Below, one piece after another: positions 1 through 8,124 of a DNA stretch of 37,103 nucleotides. The notes beneath the pieces are model-generated. The model saw nothing but the letters and a program-made list of their open reading frames with translations, ran no database searches and had not been told where the DNA came from. Positions within the stretch are counted from its first letter, which is position 1. Every line of letters begins with the position of its first letter. The position numbers and the translations under genes are program-made. Origin of the DNA: Bacteroidia bacterium (GTDB taxonomy: Bacteria; Bacteroidota; Bacteroidia; Cytophagales; Cyclobacteriaceae); contig JAUIAO010000057.1 of NCBI GenBank assembly GCA_030425425.1, positions 1-37,103 of the forward strand, given 5' to 3'.

Positions 1-1
1 A

Positions 2-109
2 CCATTATCAGCCGATGGGAAACTCTGGATAGTACTATCGATCTCTGCATTCAGCAACTCGCAAGATACCATTGCCAAATTCAACAGAATCATAAACGAA
101 ATTCTGTAA
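2..109 (+). CDS. C-terminal end of an unidentified protein (partial, 5' end outside window)
   Basis: Frame 2 is open from the window edge to a TAA at 107-109 and reads about 35 protein-like residues, including ADGKLWIVLSI and then an amphipathic helix ending in RIINEIL. The other two plus frames are less protein-like or stop early. The pattern of a loop, a beta strand and a final helix resembles the C-terminal end of class A beta-lactamase-like serine hydrolases, but the fragment is too short for an assignment. It lies 51 bp upstream of the helix-turn-helix gene on the same strand. Confidence 0.4.
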   Translation, partial: PLSADGKLWIVLSISAFSNSQDTIAKFNRIINEIL

Positions 110-160
110 CTTGACAAAGTAGGATTAGCATCTTGAATTAACGATATTTTATTTGAATAA

Positions 161-838
161 ATGGAAAAGACATCAAACGAAAGACTCCAAGAATTAATAG
201 ATAAAAGCGGACTGTCTCAAAACGAGTTTGCCAATTATATCAAAGTTGGGATAAGGACATTAGAGAAATACATTGGGGAAGACCCTATCAAAATCAACCC
301 TTCGTTGACCAAAAAACTTTCTAAAGCTATGCCAATAAACTTATACTGGTTGTTATTCGGCGAAGGGAATATGCTGACGAATTCAGAATTTAGCTTTACC
401 AAACTAAAGAATAGCCCTCGGTCAATTAAGCCCAAACCCGAGGCTCCCGAAGTGGTTGAAGAAAAACCGAAGAAAGTACCCAAACCGATATTGGGAACGG
501 GGGATTTGCGTATTATTTCACGTATAATAGAAGAAAGAAAAAGATTGAAACTTACTGTCGAGGAATGGGCGTATAATCTGAAAATACCAGTAGAAGATCA
601 AATAGCTCATGAAAAAGAACAACTTAAAATAGGGGCATCTTACTTTGAATCTATGTATGCTGCTCTTCCTGTTGATATTCACTACCTATTGACGGGTAAA
701 AGAATTTTTGATGATGGGTTTAAATTCCAACATGTATCTGATGTTTTGGCAGATTATCAATCTTTGAAAAATAGATTGGATAAGCAGCAAAGCTTAATTG
801 ACGAGTTTGTAGACAAGCTTGTAAAGCATGGGTTTTAA
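161..838 (+). CDS. Small protein with two XRE-like helix-turn-helix units and a C-terminal coiled coil
   Basis: The 225-residue product is cytosolic (no signal peptide or membrane segment). Residues about 8-72 look like an XRE/Cro-type helix-turn-helix: GLSQNEFANYIKV forms the helix-turn-helix core, and the unit ends in INLYWLLFGEGNML, a typical ending of phage-repressor-like DNA-binding domains. After a Pro/Lys/Glu-rich linker (about 85-110), residues 115-185 repeat the scheme in diverged form and end in a very similar VDIHYLLTGKRIF. The last 35 residues are heptad-like and could dimerise the protein. It is probably a transcriptional regulator; its target is unknown. It ends 12 bp from the convergent lipid kinase gene. 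The domain call is by eye; the second unit is less certain to bind DNA. Confidence 0.75.
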   Translation: MEKTSNERLQELIDKSGLSQNEFANYIKVGIRTLEKYIGEDPIKINPSLTKKLSKAMPINLYWLLFGEGNMLTNSEFSFTKLKNSPRSIKPKPEAPEVVEEKPKKVPKPILGTGDLRIISRIIEERKRLKLTVEEWAYNLKIPVEDQIAHEKEQLKIGASYFESMYAALPVDIHYLLTGKRIFDDGFKFQHVSDVLADYQSLKNRLDKQQSLIDEFVDKLVKHGF

Positions 839-850
839 AGCAACTCTTTC

Positions 851-1729
851 TTATTCGATAACCCTGACCTTCAGTGCATTGGGGAGTACTCTTATATCAA
901 AAGGCGGCTGACCGAAATATTCTCCGTCAATGTGCGCATTTAAATGGGGATTGGCTTCAATGGTCACTCGTTGTGCATTGTGGAGTTTTACTTCTTTTAG
1001 TTTGTGATGCGACCCTTCTTTAAGCCTGTGAATATTAGCAAAGCGTTTTAACCCGCTGATTTTTCCAATTTCACAAACATCTAAAACAGTATCGTTGATT
1101 TTAGCATCAGGGGTGAGTTTAAAACTACCTCCAAAAGTAGTTCCATTGGCAATGCAAAGCAGAATGAGGTCTTTTTCCCGTACGGATTTATCTCTGGTAA
1201 ACTTAAACCTTCGAGCCTTATAAGTAGCCAGTATTCTGAGGACGAAGTAGTAGTATTTGGCAGGGCCTTTCAATATTGATTTTTTACTATCCATATCAGC
1301 CGTGATCTGTCCGTCAAACCCGACTCCCACACCATTGATAAACTTGCGACCGTTGCAAATTCCAAGGTCTATCGTCATTGCCTTGCCGTTCACAATGACA
1401 TCCAGATAATCGTCAAGTGACTTGCCAATATTGATGTTCTTGATAAAATCATTTCCCGTACCATTAGGAATAATGCTAATTGGGATATTGAATTTCATCC
1501 CATTGATTGCTTCATTGATAGTTCCATCTCCACCAATGATCACCAGATCAGAGTAGCTTTCATCAAGGTTTTTATCCGTTAGCTTCCAGGCATTTTGCTG
1601 CTTTGTGGTCATAAAAACGGCATATTCCAGATCTCGTGCTTCAAGCACTTCAATCAGCTCCCGAAGAATGTCTTGCAGTTTTTGCGTACCTGTTTTAGGA
1701 TTGGCTATTATGAATAACTTTCTGATCAA
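851..1729 (-). CDS. Diacylglycerol kinase-family lipid kinase (YegS/DgkB-like)
   Basis: The 292-residue product matches the diacylglycerol/sphingosine kinase catalytic family, which phosphorylates lipid hydroxyls with ATP at the cytoplasmic membrane. Visible motifs are the N-terminal IIANPKTGT nucleotide-binding strand-loop, GGDGT at residues 66-70, PNGTGNDF at 88-95, a GVGFDGQ segment near 136, and the C-terminal HIDGE motif, in which the acidic residues match conserved catalytic/metal positions of the family. Length is normal for bacterial members (about 290-310). The gene starts 28 bp after the stop of the threonine/serine dehydratase and is probably co-transcribed with it. Substrate (diacylglycerol, undecaprenol or another lipid) cannot be told from the sequence. 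Confidence 0.9.
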   Translation of the reverse strand: MIRKLFIIANPKTGTQKLQDILRELIEVLEARDLEYAVFMTTKQQNAWKLTDKNLDESYSDLVIIGGDGTINEAINGMKFNIPISIIPNGTGNDFIKNINIGKSLDDYLDVIVNGKAMTIDLGICNGRKFINGVGVGFDGQITADMDSKKSILKGPAKYYYFVLRILATYKARRFKFTRDKSVREKDLILLCIANGTTFGGSFKLTPDAKINDTVLDVCEIGKISGLKRFANIHRLKEGSHHKLKEVKLHNAQRVTIEANPHLNAHIDGEYFGQPPFDIRVLPNALKVRVIE

Positions 1730-1757
1730 TCAGGTTGAGGTTAGATGATAAAAACAA

Positions 1758-2705
1758 TCAGAAGGGCAAATTACTCAAATCTACATTGCCACCTGTCAGG
1801 ATAATACCTACTTCCTTACCAGCAAACTGCTCCTTGTTTTTCAGCAATACAGCAAATGGTACAGCGCAAGAAGGTTCAATAATGATTTTCATGCGCTCCC
1901 AGATGATTTTCATGGCATCAATGATTTCTTTTTCTGTCACTGTAATCACCTCCTTCACATACTTCTGAATGATGTCAAAATTTCGCTCTCCTATGGTCAC
2001 TTTGAGACCATCTGCGATGGTGTCGGGATTGGTGATATGTTCGATTTTTCCTGATTTGAGTGAACGAAATGTGTCGTCAGCCTTTTTTGGTTCACCCAGT
2101 ACTACCTCTATGTTCGGGTCCAGATAGTTAGCTACCAACGCAGTACCTGCAGCCAATCCACCTCCACCAACAGGAGTCATTATGGTGTCCATGGTTTCTA
2201 CTTCTTCGATAAACTCTTTGGCTGCTGTAGCCTGTCCGGCAATGATTCGGTAATCATCAAATGGCGGAACGAAAACAGCCCCTGTGCGGGCAATCACATC
2301 ATCGCAGGTTTTGATTCTGGCTTCTTCATTGTTATCACACAGAATGACGTCTGCTCCATAATGTTTCGTGGCTTGGATTTTTACTTTAGTACTGTTTTCT
2401 GGCATTACCACATAGGCTTTGTTTCCGGAGAGCGCTGCAGCGTGTGCTACGGCCTGGGCATGATTACCAGACGAGTGCGTGGCAAAACCATTCACCCGAT
2501 CTTCTGGTCTGTATCCCAATATAAAATTGGAGGCTCCCCGCATTTTGAAGGCTCCTACTTTCTGGAAATTTTCGCATTTGAAATAAACGCTGCATCCAGT
2601 CATTTCATTGATCCCGTCAGAGGTCATGACAGGTGTTCGAAGAGTGACTTTCGAGATGCGTTGGTGTGCGCGTTTGATGTCGCTAAGGCTAGGTATAGTG
2701 TCCAT
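1758..2705 (-). CDS. Threonine/serine dehydratase, catabolic (short) type
   Basis: This is a fold type II PLP enzyme of 315 residues, expected to deaminate threonine to 2-oxobutanoate and serine to pyruvate. The Schiff-base lysine is K54 in KVGAFKMRGA, SSGNH (78-82) contacts substrate and phosphate, and GGGGL (180-184) is the PLP phosphate loop. It has the E205/A209/D211 spacing of the divalent-metal site known from serine racemases and eukaryote-like threonine dehydratases. It ends in TGGNVDLSNL with no ACT regulatory domain, so it belongs with TdcB-like catabolic or serine racemase-like enzymes rather than the biosynthetic, isoleucine-regulated IlvA. Serine racemase activity is a real alternative. 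It is the first gene of a probable two-gene unit with the lipid kinase. Confidence 0.9.
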   Translation of the reverse strand: MDTIPSLSDIKRAHQRISKVTLRTPVMTSDGINEMTGCSVYFKCENFQKVGAFKMRGASNFILGYRPEDRVNGFATHSSGNHAQAVAHAAALSGNKAYVVMPENSTKVKIQATKHYGADVILCDNNEEARIKTCDDVIARTGAVFVPPFDDYRIIAGQATAAKEFIEEVETMDTIMTPVGGGGLAAGTALVANYLDPNIEVVLGEPKKADDTFRSLKSGKIEHITNPDTIADGLKVTIGERNFDIIQKYVKEVITVTEKEIIDAMKIIWERMKIIIEPSCAVPFAVLLKNKEQFAGKEVGIILTGGNVDLSNLPF

Positions 2706-2921
2706 GCCGGAAAATTAATCTATCTGATGATTTTTCTTTGAGGTTTTCCTTAATTCAAAAAAGAATCAACCGATCTAAAGAAGGAAAAAGGTATGATCAT
2801 ACCGTAAAATCCGTTTTCAGAAAAATTTTAATACCTGCCAATTACCCTTTTTGAGGTATTGTGTACTGTACAATTTACTTCTATAATTGCTAGTCAAAGA
2901 AGTTTAGAAATATACATTCTA
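2706..2921. other. Divergent intergenic region between dehydratase and WD40-caspase genes
   Basis: These 216 bases separate two divergently transcribed genes and should carry both promoters. They are AT-rich and contain one perfect 14 bp palindrome (2790-2803). I found no convincing match to the Bacteroidota TTTG / TAnnTTTG promoter pair on either strand, and no small gene. Confidence 0.6.
2790..2803. promoter_or_regulatory. Perfect 14 bp palindrome, candidate operator
   Basis: GGTATGATCATACC is its own reverse complement over 14 bases, with a GATC core. It lies 84 bp upstream of the dehydratase start and 118 bp upstream of the likely WD40-caspase start. Position and symmetry suit binding of a dimeric regulator, but no regulator is identified. 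Confidence 0.4.
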
Positions 2922-5885
2922 TTGAACCAACAACAGATTAGGCGATTCATTTTCAGGCTAGTGCTTTTGGGAAGTGTGCTCCAACTACATGCACAGCAGA
3001 CAAAATTGTCTGTGCAGACCGGTCACTCTGGCCCCATTAATATGCTTGAGTTTAGTCCTGATAATAGCATCATTGCTACTGCCGGGGCTGATAATAATGT
3101 AATTCTCTGGGACCTAAAATCCGGCAAGCAGATCACTATTTTGAGTGGTCAGGATGGCGAAATTATTTCGCTGGCATTTCACCCCATACAAAAGCTCCTT
3201 GCAACAGGGTCGGAGAATGGTAAATTAGCTGTTTATCAATTCCCAAATGGGAATGAGGTGTATTCCGATCAATTCAGTTCAGAAGTTGGGGCAGTCTCGT
3301 TTAGTCCGGACGGTAATGATTTGGCAGTGGGCACTAATGAGCTGGTTTTGTATCAGGTAAGAGCGTATGACAAGAGGGCTTTAAACTCCTCTTCCGGGTC
3401 AGGGACTATTTCCTCTATTGCATTTAGTTCTGATGGAACTCGAATCGCTTCAGGAGGAAAAAACCGATCAGTGAAAGTTCTGGACCTGAATTCTGGTCGG
3501 GAGTTAAATCAATTTAGATATAAAGCTCATGATTTGACTTTTTCTGATGATGGAGAGGCTCTGTATGGCGGAGCACCAAATGGAAATTATTTCAGAGTAA
3601 AATTGAATGGAGGGAAATCTATCCAAATCAAAGCCAATCGATTTTGGAAGAATTACTACTCAGTAACCGCCAGCGAAAACTATCTGGCAGCTGGAAACAA
3701 GGACGGTCTCATTTCTGTATTTGACCTTCAAAACAGGCGCATAAAATACAACTTACGAGCCCATGAAGGTTCAGTAAATACGGTGAGCCTTTCTAATGAT
3801 GGGCAGCTATTGGCGAGTGCGGGTTCGGATAAACGCATTGTAATTTGGGACCTGCCTCATGGCAAGATTACCAGAGAAATATATGGAACGGGCAACCGGA
3901 TCAATGATGTTAAGTTTTCTGAAGATGGGACTAATATCTATCTGGTTTACGCTGATGGAGCATTCCGAAAATGTGAATTGACTCCAGATGGAAAGGTCAT
4001 TGCCAACCAGTTACTAAATAAGAGGTGGGAAGAATTATTCAACTGGCCGGTCATTCGCTCGATAGATGAAATCTCTTCTGTTGAGAATCAGATGGTCACC
4101 ATGATGGCATCCCGTAAGGTAGAATCATCTGATGGAAGCGAATACAAGAAAAACAATCCATTGCAGGTACTGTGGAACACTTCTGAAAACACTTTCACTC
4201 TTCAAGAGACGGAAGGTAAGCTGGACAAGATTTTCTACAGCTCCGTCACATCATTGAAACAAGATTTTAACCCTACGGCACAGCGAGAACACTGGACGGC
4301 AAGTATCAATAAAGCAAATGAATTGGTTTTGGAAGATACGAATGCAAAGACTCAACGCTTCATCGTGAAAACAGGCCATACGGATGTCATTACCGCCATC
4401 GACTTTAGTCCTGTGAACGATGTACTTGCCACGAGCAGCTGGGATGGTACGGTGAAGCTTTGGGATTTTGATGGTAATTTATTGATTACCTATTCTTCAT
4501 TTGGAGACAATGAATTCATCTTTATTGATCCGCAAAATCACTATTTCGCCTCCAAAGGAGCTCTTGATAAAATCGGATTTCTTTTTGACGATCGTATATT
4601 GTCTTTTGAGCAGTTCGACCTGATTTATAACCGCCCGGATTTGGTTTTTGATAGACTGCCACATATCCAGCAGGAATATGTAGACAGCTACCGACATGCT
4701 TATTTCAAGCGGCTGGAGAAATTGGGTATCTCGGAGAAGGATCTGAAAATCACACAAGACATTCCACAGATGACTTTCGAAGCAGATCAATCTGTAGTTA
4801 CCGGAATCAAAAACCTCAAACTCAACATTACAGCAAGTGATGAACAAGGGTATCTGGATCGCTTATTTGTAGAGGTTAATGGAGTTCCTTTTTTTGGAAA
4901 AGAAGGTTTGAAAATACCCGATCAACCTCAATATTGGAATACAGAGATTGAAATTCCACTTGGTGCAGGTGTAAATGATATTCAGTGTTTTGTGATGAAC
5001 AAATCAGGCGTTTCCTCACTGAAAGAGGCTTTCAAAATCACTTATAATTCCAATGAATCCAAGCCGGATTTGTATTTAGTGACGATAGGAGCTTCCAATT
5101 ACCAGCAGTCGGAGTATGACCTGACCTATGCCGCTAAAGATGCGCAGGATATTGCCACAGCTTTTGAAGAGGCCAATATCTACAAAAATGTATTTACGAA
5201 AACGCTCGTCAATCAAGCTTTTACACATTCATCTTTGGGTGAAATCAAAGCTTTTCTCGCACCGGCAGGTGTAGATGATGTGGTAATGGTCTCAGTAGCG
5301 GGACACGGCATTTTGGATCAGAATTTGGATTATTATCTCGCCACCTATGATATGGATTTTTCAGACCCGTCAGCAAAAGGGGTTTCCTACGAAGCATTGG
5401 AGGATGTGCTGTCCGACACCAAATCCAGAAAGAAAACATTGCTGATGGATGCGTGTCATAGTGGTGAGCTGGACAAATCAGAATATGAGCTGGCCTATGA
5501 AGAGAATACGGAGTTTGGAGACATTAGCTTTCGCGCCGTAGGAGCAACGGTAGTGGCCAAAGAGAGTAGCATGTCACTAAAAAGTTCGTTTGAGCTGTCC
5601 AAAATGCTTTTTGCAGATATGAGATCCAGCAATGGTTCTGTGGTCATTAGTTCTGCCGGAGGAGCCGAATATGCGATGGAAGGCGGATCCTGGAAAAACG
5701 GTGTGTTTACATTCTGCCTACTCAATGGTATCGAAACTGAGGAAGCCGACCTGAACGGAGATCATAAAATCATGCTGTCAGAGCTGCAGGAGTATATCTT
5801 CTCAGAAGTATATAGAATCACCGGAGGCAAGCAGCAGCCAACTTCACGAGTAGAAAACCTTAAAAACGACTTTAGAATATGGTAA
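2922..5885 (+). CDS. Exported WD40-repeat caspase-family (peptidase C14) protein
   Basis: The frame is open from a TTG at 2859, but the TTG at 2922 gives a proper signal peptide (basic start, hydrophobic LVLLGSV core, then QLHAQ), so I take 2922; the product is 987 residues. Residues about 30-360 and 480-545 hold WD40 repeats (for example GHTDVITAIDF with VKLWDF), probably a beta-propeller for protein binding. An Ig-like sandwich follows (about 620-715). A caspase-like domain then covers about 722-985, with catalytic His795 in VAGHG and Cys845 in MDACHSG. The C-terminal ADLNGDHKI and GKQQPTSR segments are usual in this family. The cysteine protease dyad is intact, so it is probably active in the periplasm or at the surface; its substrate is unknown. 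Its stop overlaps the next start by 7 bp. Confidence 0.88.
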   Translation: MNQQQIRRFIFRLVLLGSVLQLHAQQTKLSVQTGHSGPINMLEFSPDNSIIATAGADNNVILWDLKSGKQITILSGQDGEIISLAFHPIQKLLATGSENGKLAVYQFPNGNEVYSDQFSSEVGAVSFSPDGNDLAVGTNELVLYQVRAYDKRALNSSSGSGTISSIAFSSDGTRIASGGKNRSVKVLDLNSGRELNQFRYKAHDLTFSDDGEALYGGAPNGNYFRVKLNGGKSIQIKANRFWKNYYSVTASENYLAAGNKDGLISVFDLQNRRIKYNLRAHEGSVNTVSLSNDGQLLASAGSDKRIVIWDLPHGKITREIYGTGNRINDVKFSEDGTNIYLVYADGAFRKCELTPDGKVIANQLLNKRWEELFNWPVIRSIDEISSVENQMVTMMASRKVESSDGSEYKKNNPLQVLWNTSENTFTLQETEGKLDKIFYSSVTSLKQDFNPTAQREHWTASINKANELVLEDTNAKTQRFIVKTGHTDVITAIDFSPVNDVLATSSWDGTVKLWDFDGNLLITYSSFGDNEFIFIDPQNHYFASKGALDKIGFLFDDRILSFEQFDLIYNRPDLVFDRLPHIQQEYVDSYRHAYFKRLEKLGISEKDLKITQDIPQMTFEADQSVVTGIKNLKLNITASDEQGYLDRLFVEVNGVPFFGKEGLKIPDQPQYWNTEIEIPLGAGVNDIQCFVMNKSGVSSLKEAFKITYNSNESKPDLYLVTIGASNYQQSEYDLTYAAKDAQDIATAFEEANIYKNVFTKTLVNQAFTHSSLGEIKAFLAPAGVDDVVMVSVAGHGILDQNLDYYLATYDMDFSDPSAKGVSYEALEDVLSDTKSRKKTLLMDACHSGELDKSEYELAYEENTEFGDISFRAVGATVVAKESSMSLKSSFELSKMLFADMRSSNGSVVISSAGGAEYAMEGGSWKNGVFTFCLLNGIETEEADLNGDHKIMLSELQEYIFSEVYRITGGKQQPTSRVENLKNDFRIW

Positions 5886-6640
5886 GAAAGGCGTTTTTCT
5901 TCGGGTTGGTATTGTACCTCGGATTTGGCTTATCGGTCAAATCTCAGATGATCAATATTGGTGTAGGCCTCAACGCTTCTTCACCCAATATGAAAACAGA
6001 AGATATCGTTCACTATACCTCTTATGTATATAATCCTTACCCTTCTATTTGGTATGGACAGACACAGGATTTAAAACTCCAATTAATCGATGTGAGTAGT
6101 GTGCCTCTGCCTGTGGGGTGGCTGAGCTTTGAGAGTAAAAACAGGCTTTTGGTCAGTGTGGGGATTACCTCATCCAGAAATATTTATCATTATGATATCG
6201 ATCAATCCATGGACCTGGGTATTCGTCAGATCACTACGGATGTTATTGGGACGATCGGGTATAAAATCAATCCATTCGGTATTGTACACATAATCCCTGA
6301 GGCAGGAATTACCAATCGAACCTTGATAGGTGCAAAAACGGGAATCACTACCGGAAATGGCAACTTTGATGCGAATCAGACGATCAATGATATTCCGCAA
6401 ATCACCGGAGTGATGGCCGGCTATCTCAGTAATCAGGCGATGGATTTTAAACCTAATGTGGTTTATGCCCGAGCGGGCATCCGGATCAAGTGGTATAATT
6501 TTTACCTGCAGCTGGGGATGGAGCAAAACATAACCGGCCTGGACAATAGAAATCAATACCAATCCGCAAATCATTTTTACTGGGGAATTGGTGTGGATGC
6601 TCTAAGTACATTTCTCATCAAAAAACAAAGGGTCAGATGA
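5879..6640 (+). CDS. Exported envelope protein, beta-rich (possible outer-membrane barrel)
   Basis: The 253-residue product has a clear signal peptide (MVRKAFFFGLVLYLGFGL, probable cleavage before QMINIG). The rest is rich in alternating hydrophobic/aromatic strands, including FKPNVVYARAGIRIKWYNF and a C-terminal FYWGIGVD segment, as in small outer-membrane barrels. No family was recognised. The start codon lies inside the last codons of the caspase gene (7 bp overlap), and its own stop overlaps the next start by 4 bp, so translation is probably coupled. It is a plausible membrane partner of the caspase or the lipoproteins, but that is inference. Confidence 0.75.
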   Translation: MVRKAFFFGLVLYLGFGLSVKSQMINIGVGLNASSPNMKTEDIVHYTSYVYNPYPSIWYGQTQDLKLQLIDVSSVPLPVGWLSFESKNRLLVSVGITSSRNIYHYDIDQSMDLGIRQITTDVIGTIGYKINPFGIVHIIPEAGITNRTLIGAKTGITTGNGNFDANQTINDIPQITGVMAGYLSNQAMDFKPNVVYARAGIRIKWYNFYLQLGMEQNITGLDNRNQYQSANHFYWGIGVDALSTFLIKKQRVR

Positions 6641-8124
6641 TCAGACAATTGAAACATATCGTCTGGTTGCTATTGGTAATCGGTTGTGCCAATGTAGATC
6701 TGCTGGAAGAGATCGACCCTACTGTCTTATCCAGACAAGTGGGACCAGAAGGGGGCATAGTAACGTTTTACAGTGGTTCCATTCCTCAGGATATTCCGGC
6801 AGCAGCAAGGGTATTGGTACAGCTGGATATTCCACCCGGAGCACTTGCTGAAGAAGTGGTTTTTGAGATTGAGAACGTAGGCGGATTTCAGGAGCAAGTC
6901 TGGCAGATACAACCGGCACTGGACTTTAATGTGCCTGTAGAATTAAGCTATCGGGTCAACTCACCAGACACCAGCCAGACAGATGCCTTTTGCTACTACA
7001 AGCCCATGAAAATCACCTCATCTGGAGACACAACACTGATTGATGATTTTGAGCTGAATGAGCAAACCAGTATGATGACCATCAGTGTAAATTCGCTGGA
7101 CGGAAGCACCTATCAATTATCAGTGGATTATCCATATCTCACAGAGTATCGTACACAAAACTTTGTCTATTGTAGCACTACAAACCCTGACTTTCTGGGA
7201 ATCAACCTATCACTTGCCGGAAATGATGGGTACGCTTCCAATAACATGTTGTACGTGGCTAAAGAATCCGTCATTCCGCCTGGTTATGTGTCTGTGACAC
7301 CACTGGAGTCTTACCCGAGAAATGAGGTAGATGACTTTGACTTTGGATATAACAACTACTATGATGAAATCTATTTTGATGATTTTGTTGCGATTCCGTT
7401 TACAGATCAAGGCAAATACTATCGAATTGACCTGGAGGGAATAGACCCTACTAAGCCGGTGGCATTGTATTTCCAATCAGAATACGAATATCCGTATAAC
7501 TACGAGGAAAATTTGGATAAGCTGAGGATGTTTAGAGTTGATGCTGAGACTTTGGAGCTTCAGGAATCCATCCCTGTGGAAATGGAGAAAGAGTTTGGGG
7601 GAGCGTACATCTTCAAATCAGAAATCACAACGAGTGGTGTCTATTTCTTTGGTACGGAAACGGAGGATTTCAATAAATGGGTTGGCGGCACATTGACAAT
7701 GACCGCAACGTCAGATGTGGATTCATTCAACAAAACATATAGCAGTGATGACCAATTCGGCGCCTATCTGTTCTGTTCTGGTGGAGAATGCTTGATAGAA
7801 TCTCGCATTAATGCCAAAAATGGAGAAGTGCTGGATGGAGACGAATTTGCTGAGATGTTTTTCTATTATGTTCCCGGTTCAGAATATTTGGAGGTTTATG
7901 GTTTCGAGGTAAGTGAGTTTCGATTCGATGACAATGGAACATTCAGGTCTATTCATTTAGTGTTTGCTGAGGTGCAGTCTTTCAACTTCACGGCATTCGA
8001 AAACAAGATTGGGGGCAAGCTGACAGGAACGATTACAGCAAAAGGACGTGACCTTTCCAATAGCAGGGATTACACGGTCAATCTGGATTTTGATATTAAA
8101 GTATATAAGTCGTATGAGAACTAG
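6637..8124 (+). CDS. Lipoprotein with ZU5-like N-terminal domain
   Basis: The 495-residue product starts with a lipoprotein signal peptide ending in LLVIGC, making Cys17 the lipidation site. The next residues (ANVDLLEE) do not form the clear K-D/E surface-export signal seen in the downstream lipoprotein. Residues about 33-90 read GPEGGIVTF then IPPGALAEEVVFEIENV, the pattern of ZU5-like domains. The rest is beta-rich and aromatic/acidic (many Tyr, Asp, Phe), with no enzyme motif seen. It overlaps the gene before by 4 bp (ATGA) and the gene after by 11 bp. It probably sits at the outer membrane; its function is unknown. Confidence 0.82.
   Translation: MIRQLKHIVWLLLVIGCANVDLLEEIDPTVLSRQVGPEGGIVTFYSGSIPQDIPAAARVLVQLDIPPGALAEEVVFEIENVGGFQEQVWQIQPALDFNVPVELSYRVNSPDTSQTDAFCYYKPMKITSSGDTTLIDDFELNEQTSMMTISVNSLDGSTYQLSVDYPYLTEYRTQNFVYCSTTNPDFLGINLSLAGNDGYASNNMLYVAKESVIPPGYVSVTPLESYPRNEVDDFDFGYNNYYDEIYFDDFVAIPFTDQGKYYRIDLEGIDPTKPVALYFQSEYEYPYNYEENLDKLRMFRVDAETLELQESIPVEMEKEFGGAYIFKSEITTSGVYFFGTETEDFNKWVGGTLTMTATSDVDSFNKTYSSDDQFGAYLFCSGGECLIESRINAKNGEVLDGDEFAEMFFYYVPGSEYLEVYGFEVSEFRFDDNGTFRSIHLVFAEVQSFNFTAFENKIGGKLTGTITAKGRDLSNSRDYTVNLDFDIKVYKSYEN

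Noticed and set aside
2361-2741. 126-codon plus-strand open frame
   Set aside because: It is antisense to the threonine/serine dehydratase, whose catalytic motifs are all intact; no protein-like pattern.
8048-8113. Upstream extension of the Calx-beta lipoprotein
   Set aside because: The extension reads through the end of the preceding gene and would place the lipoprotein signal peptide inside the protein.
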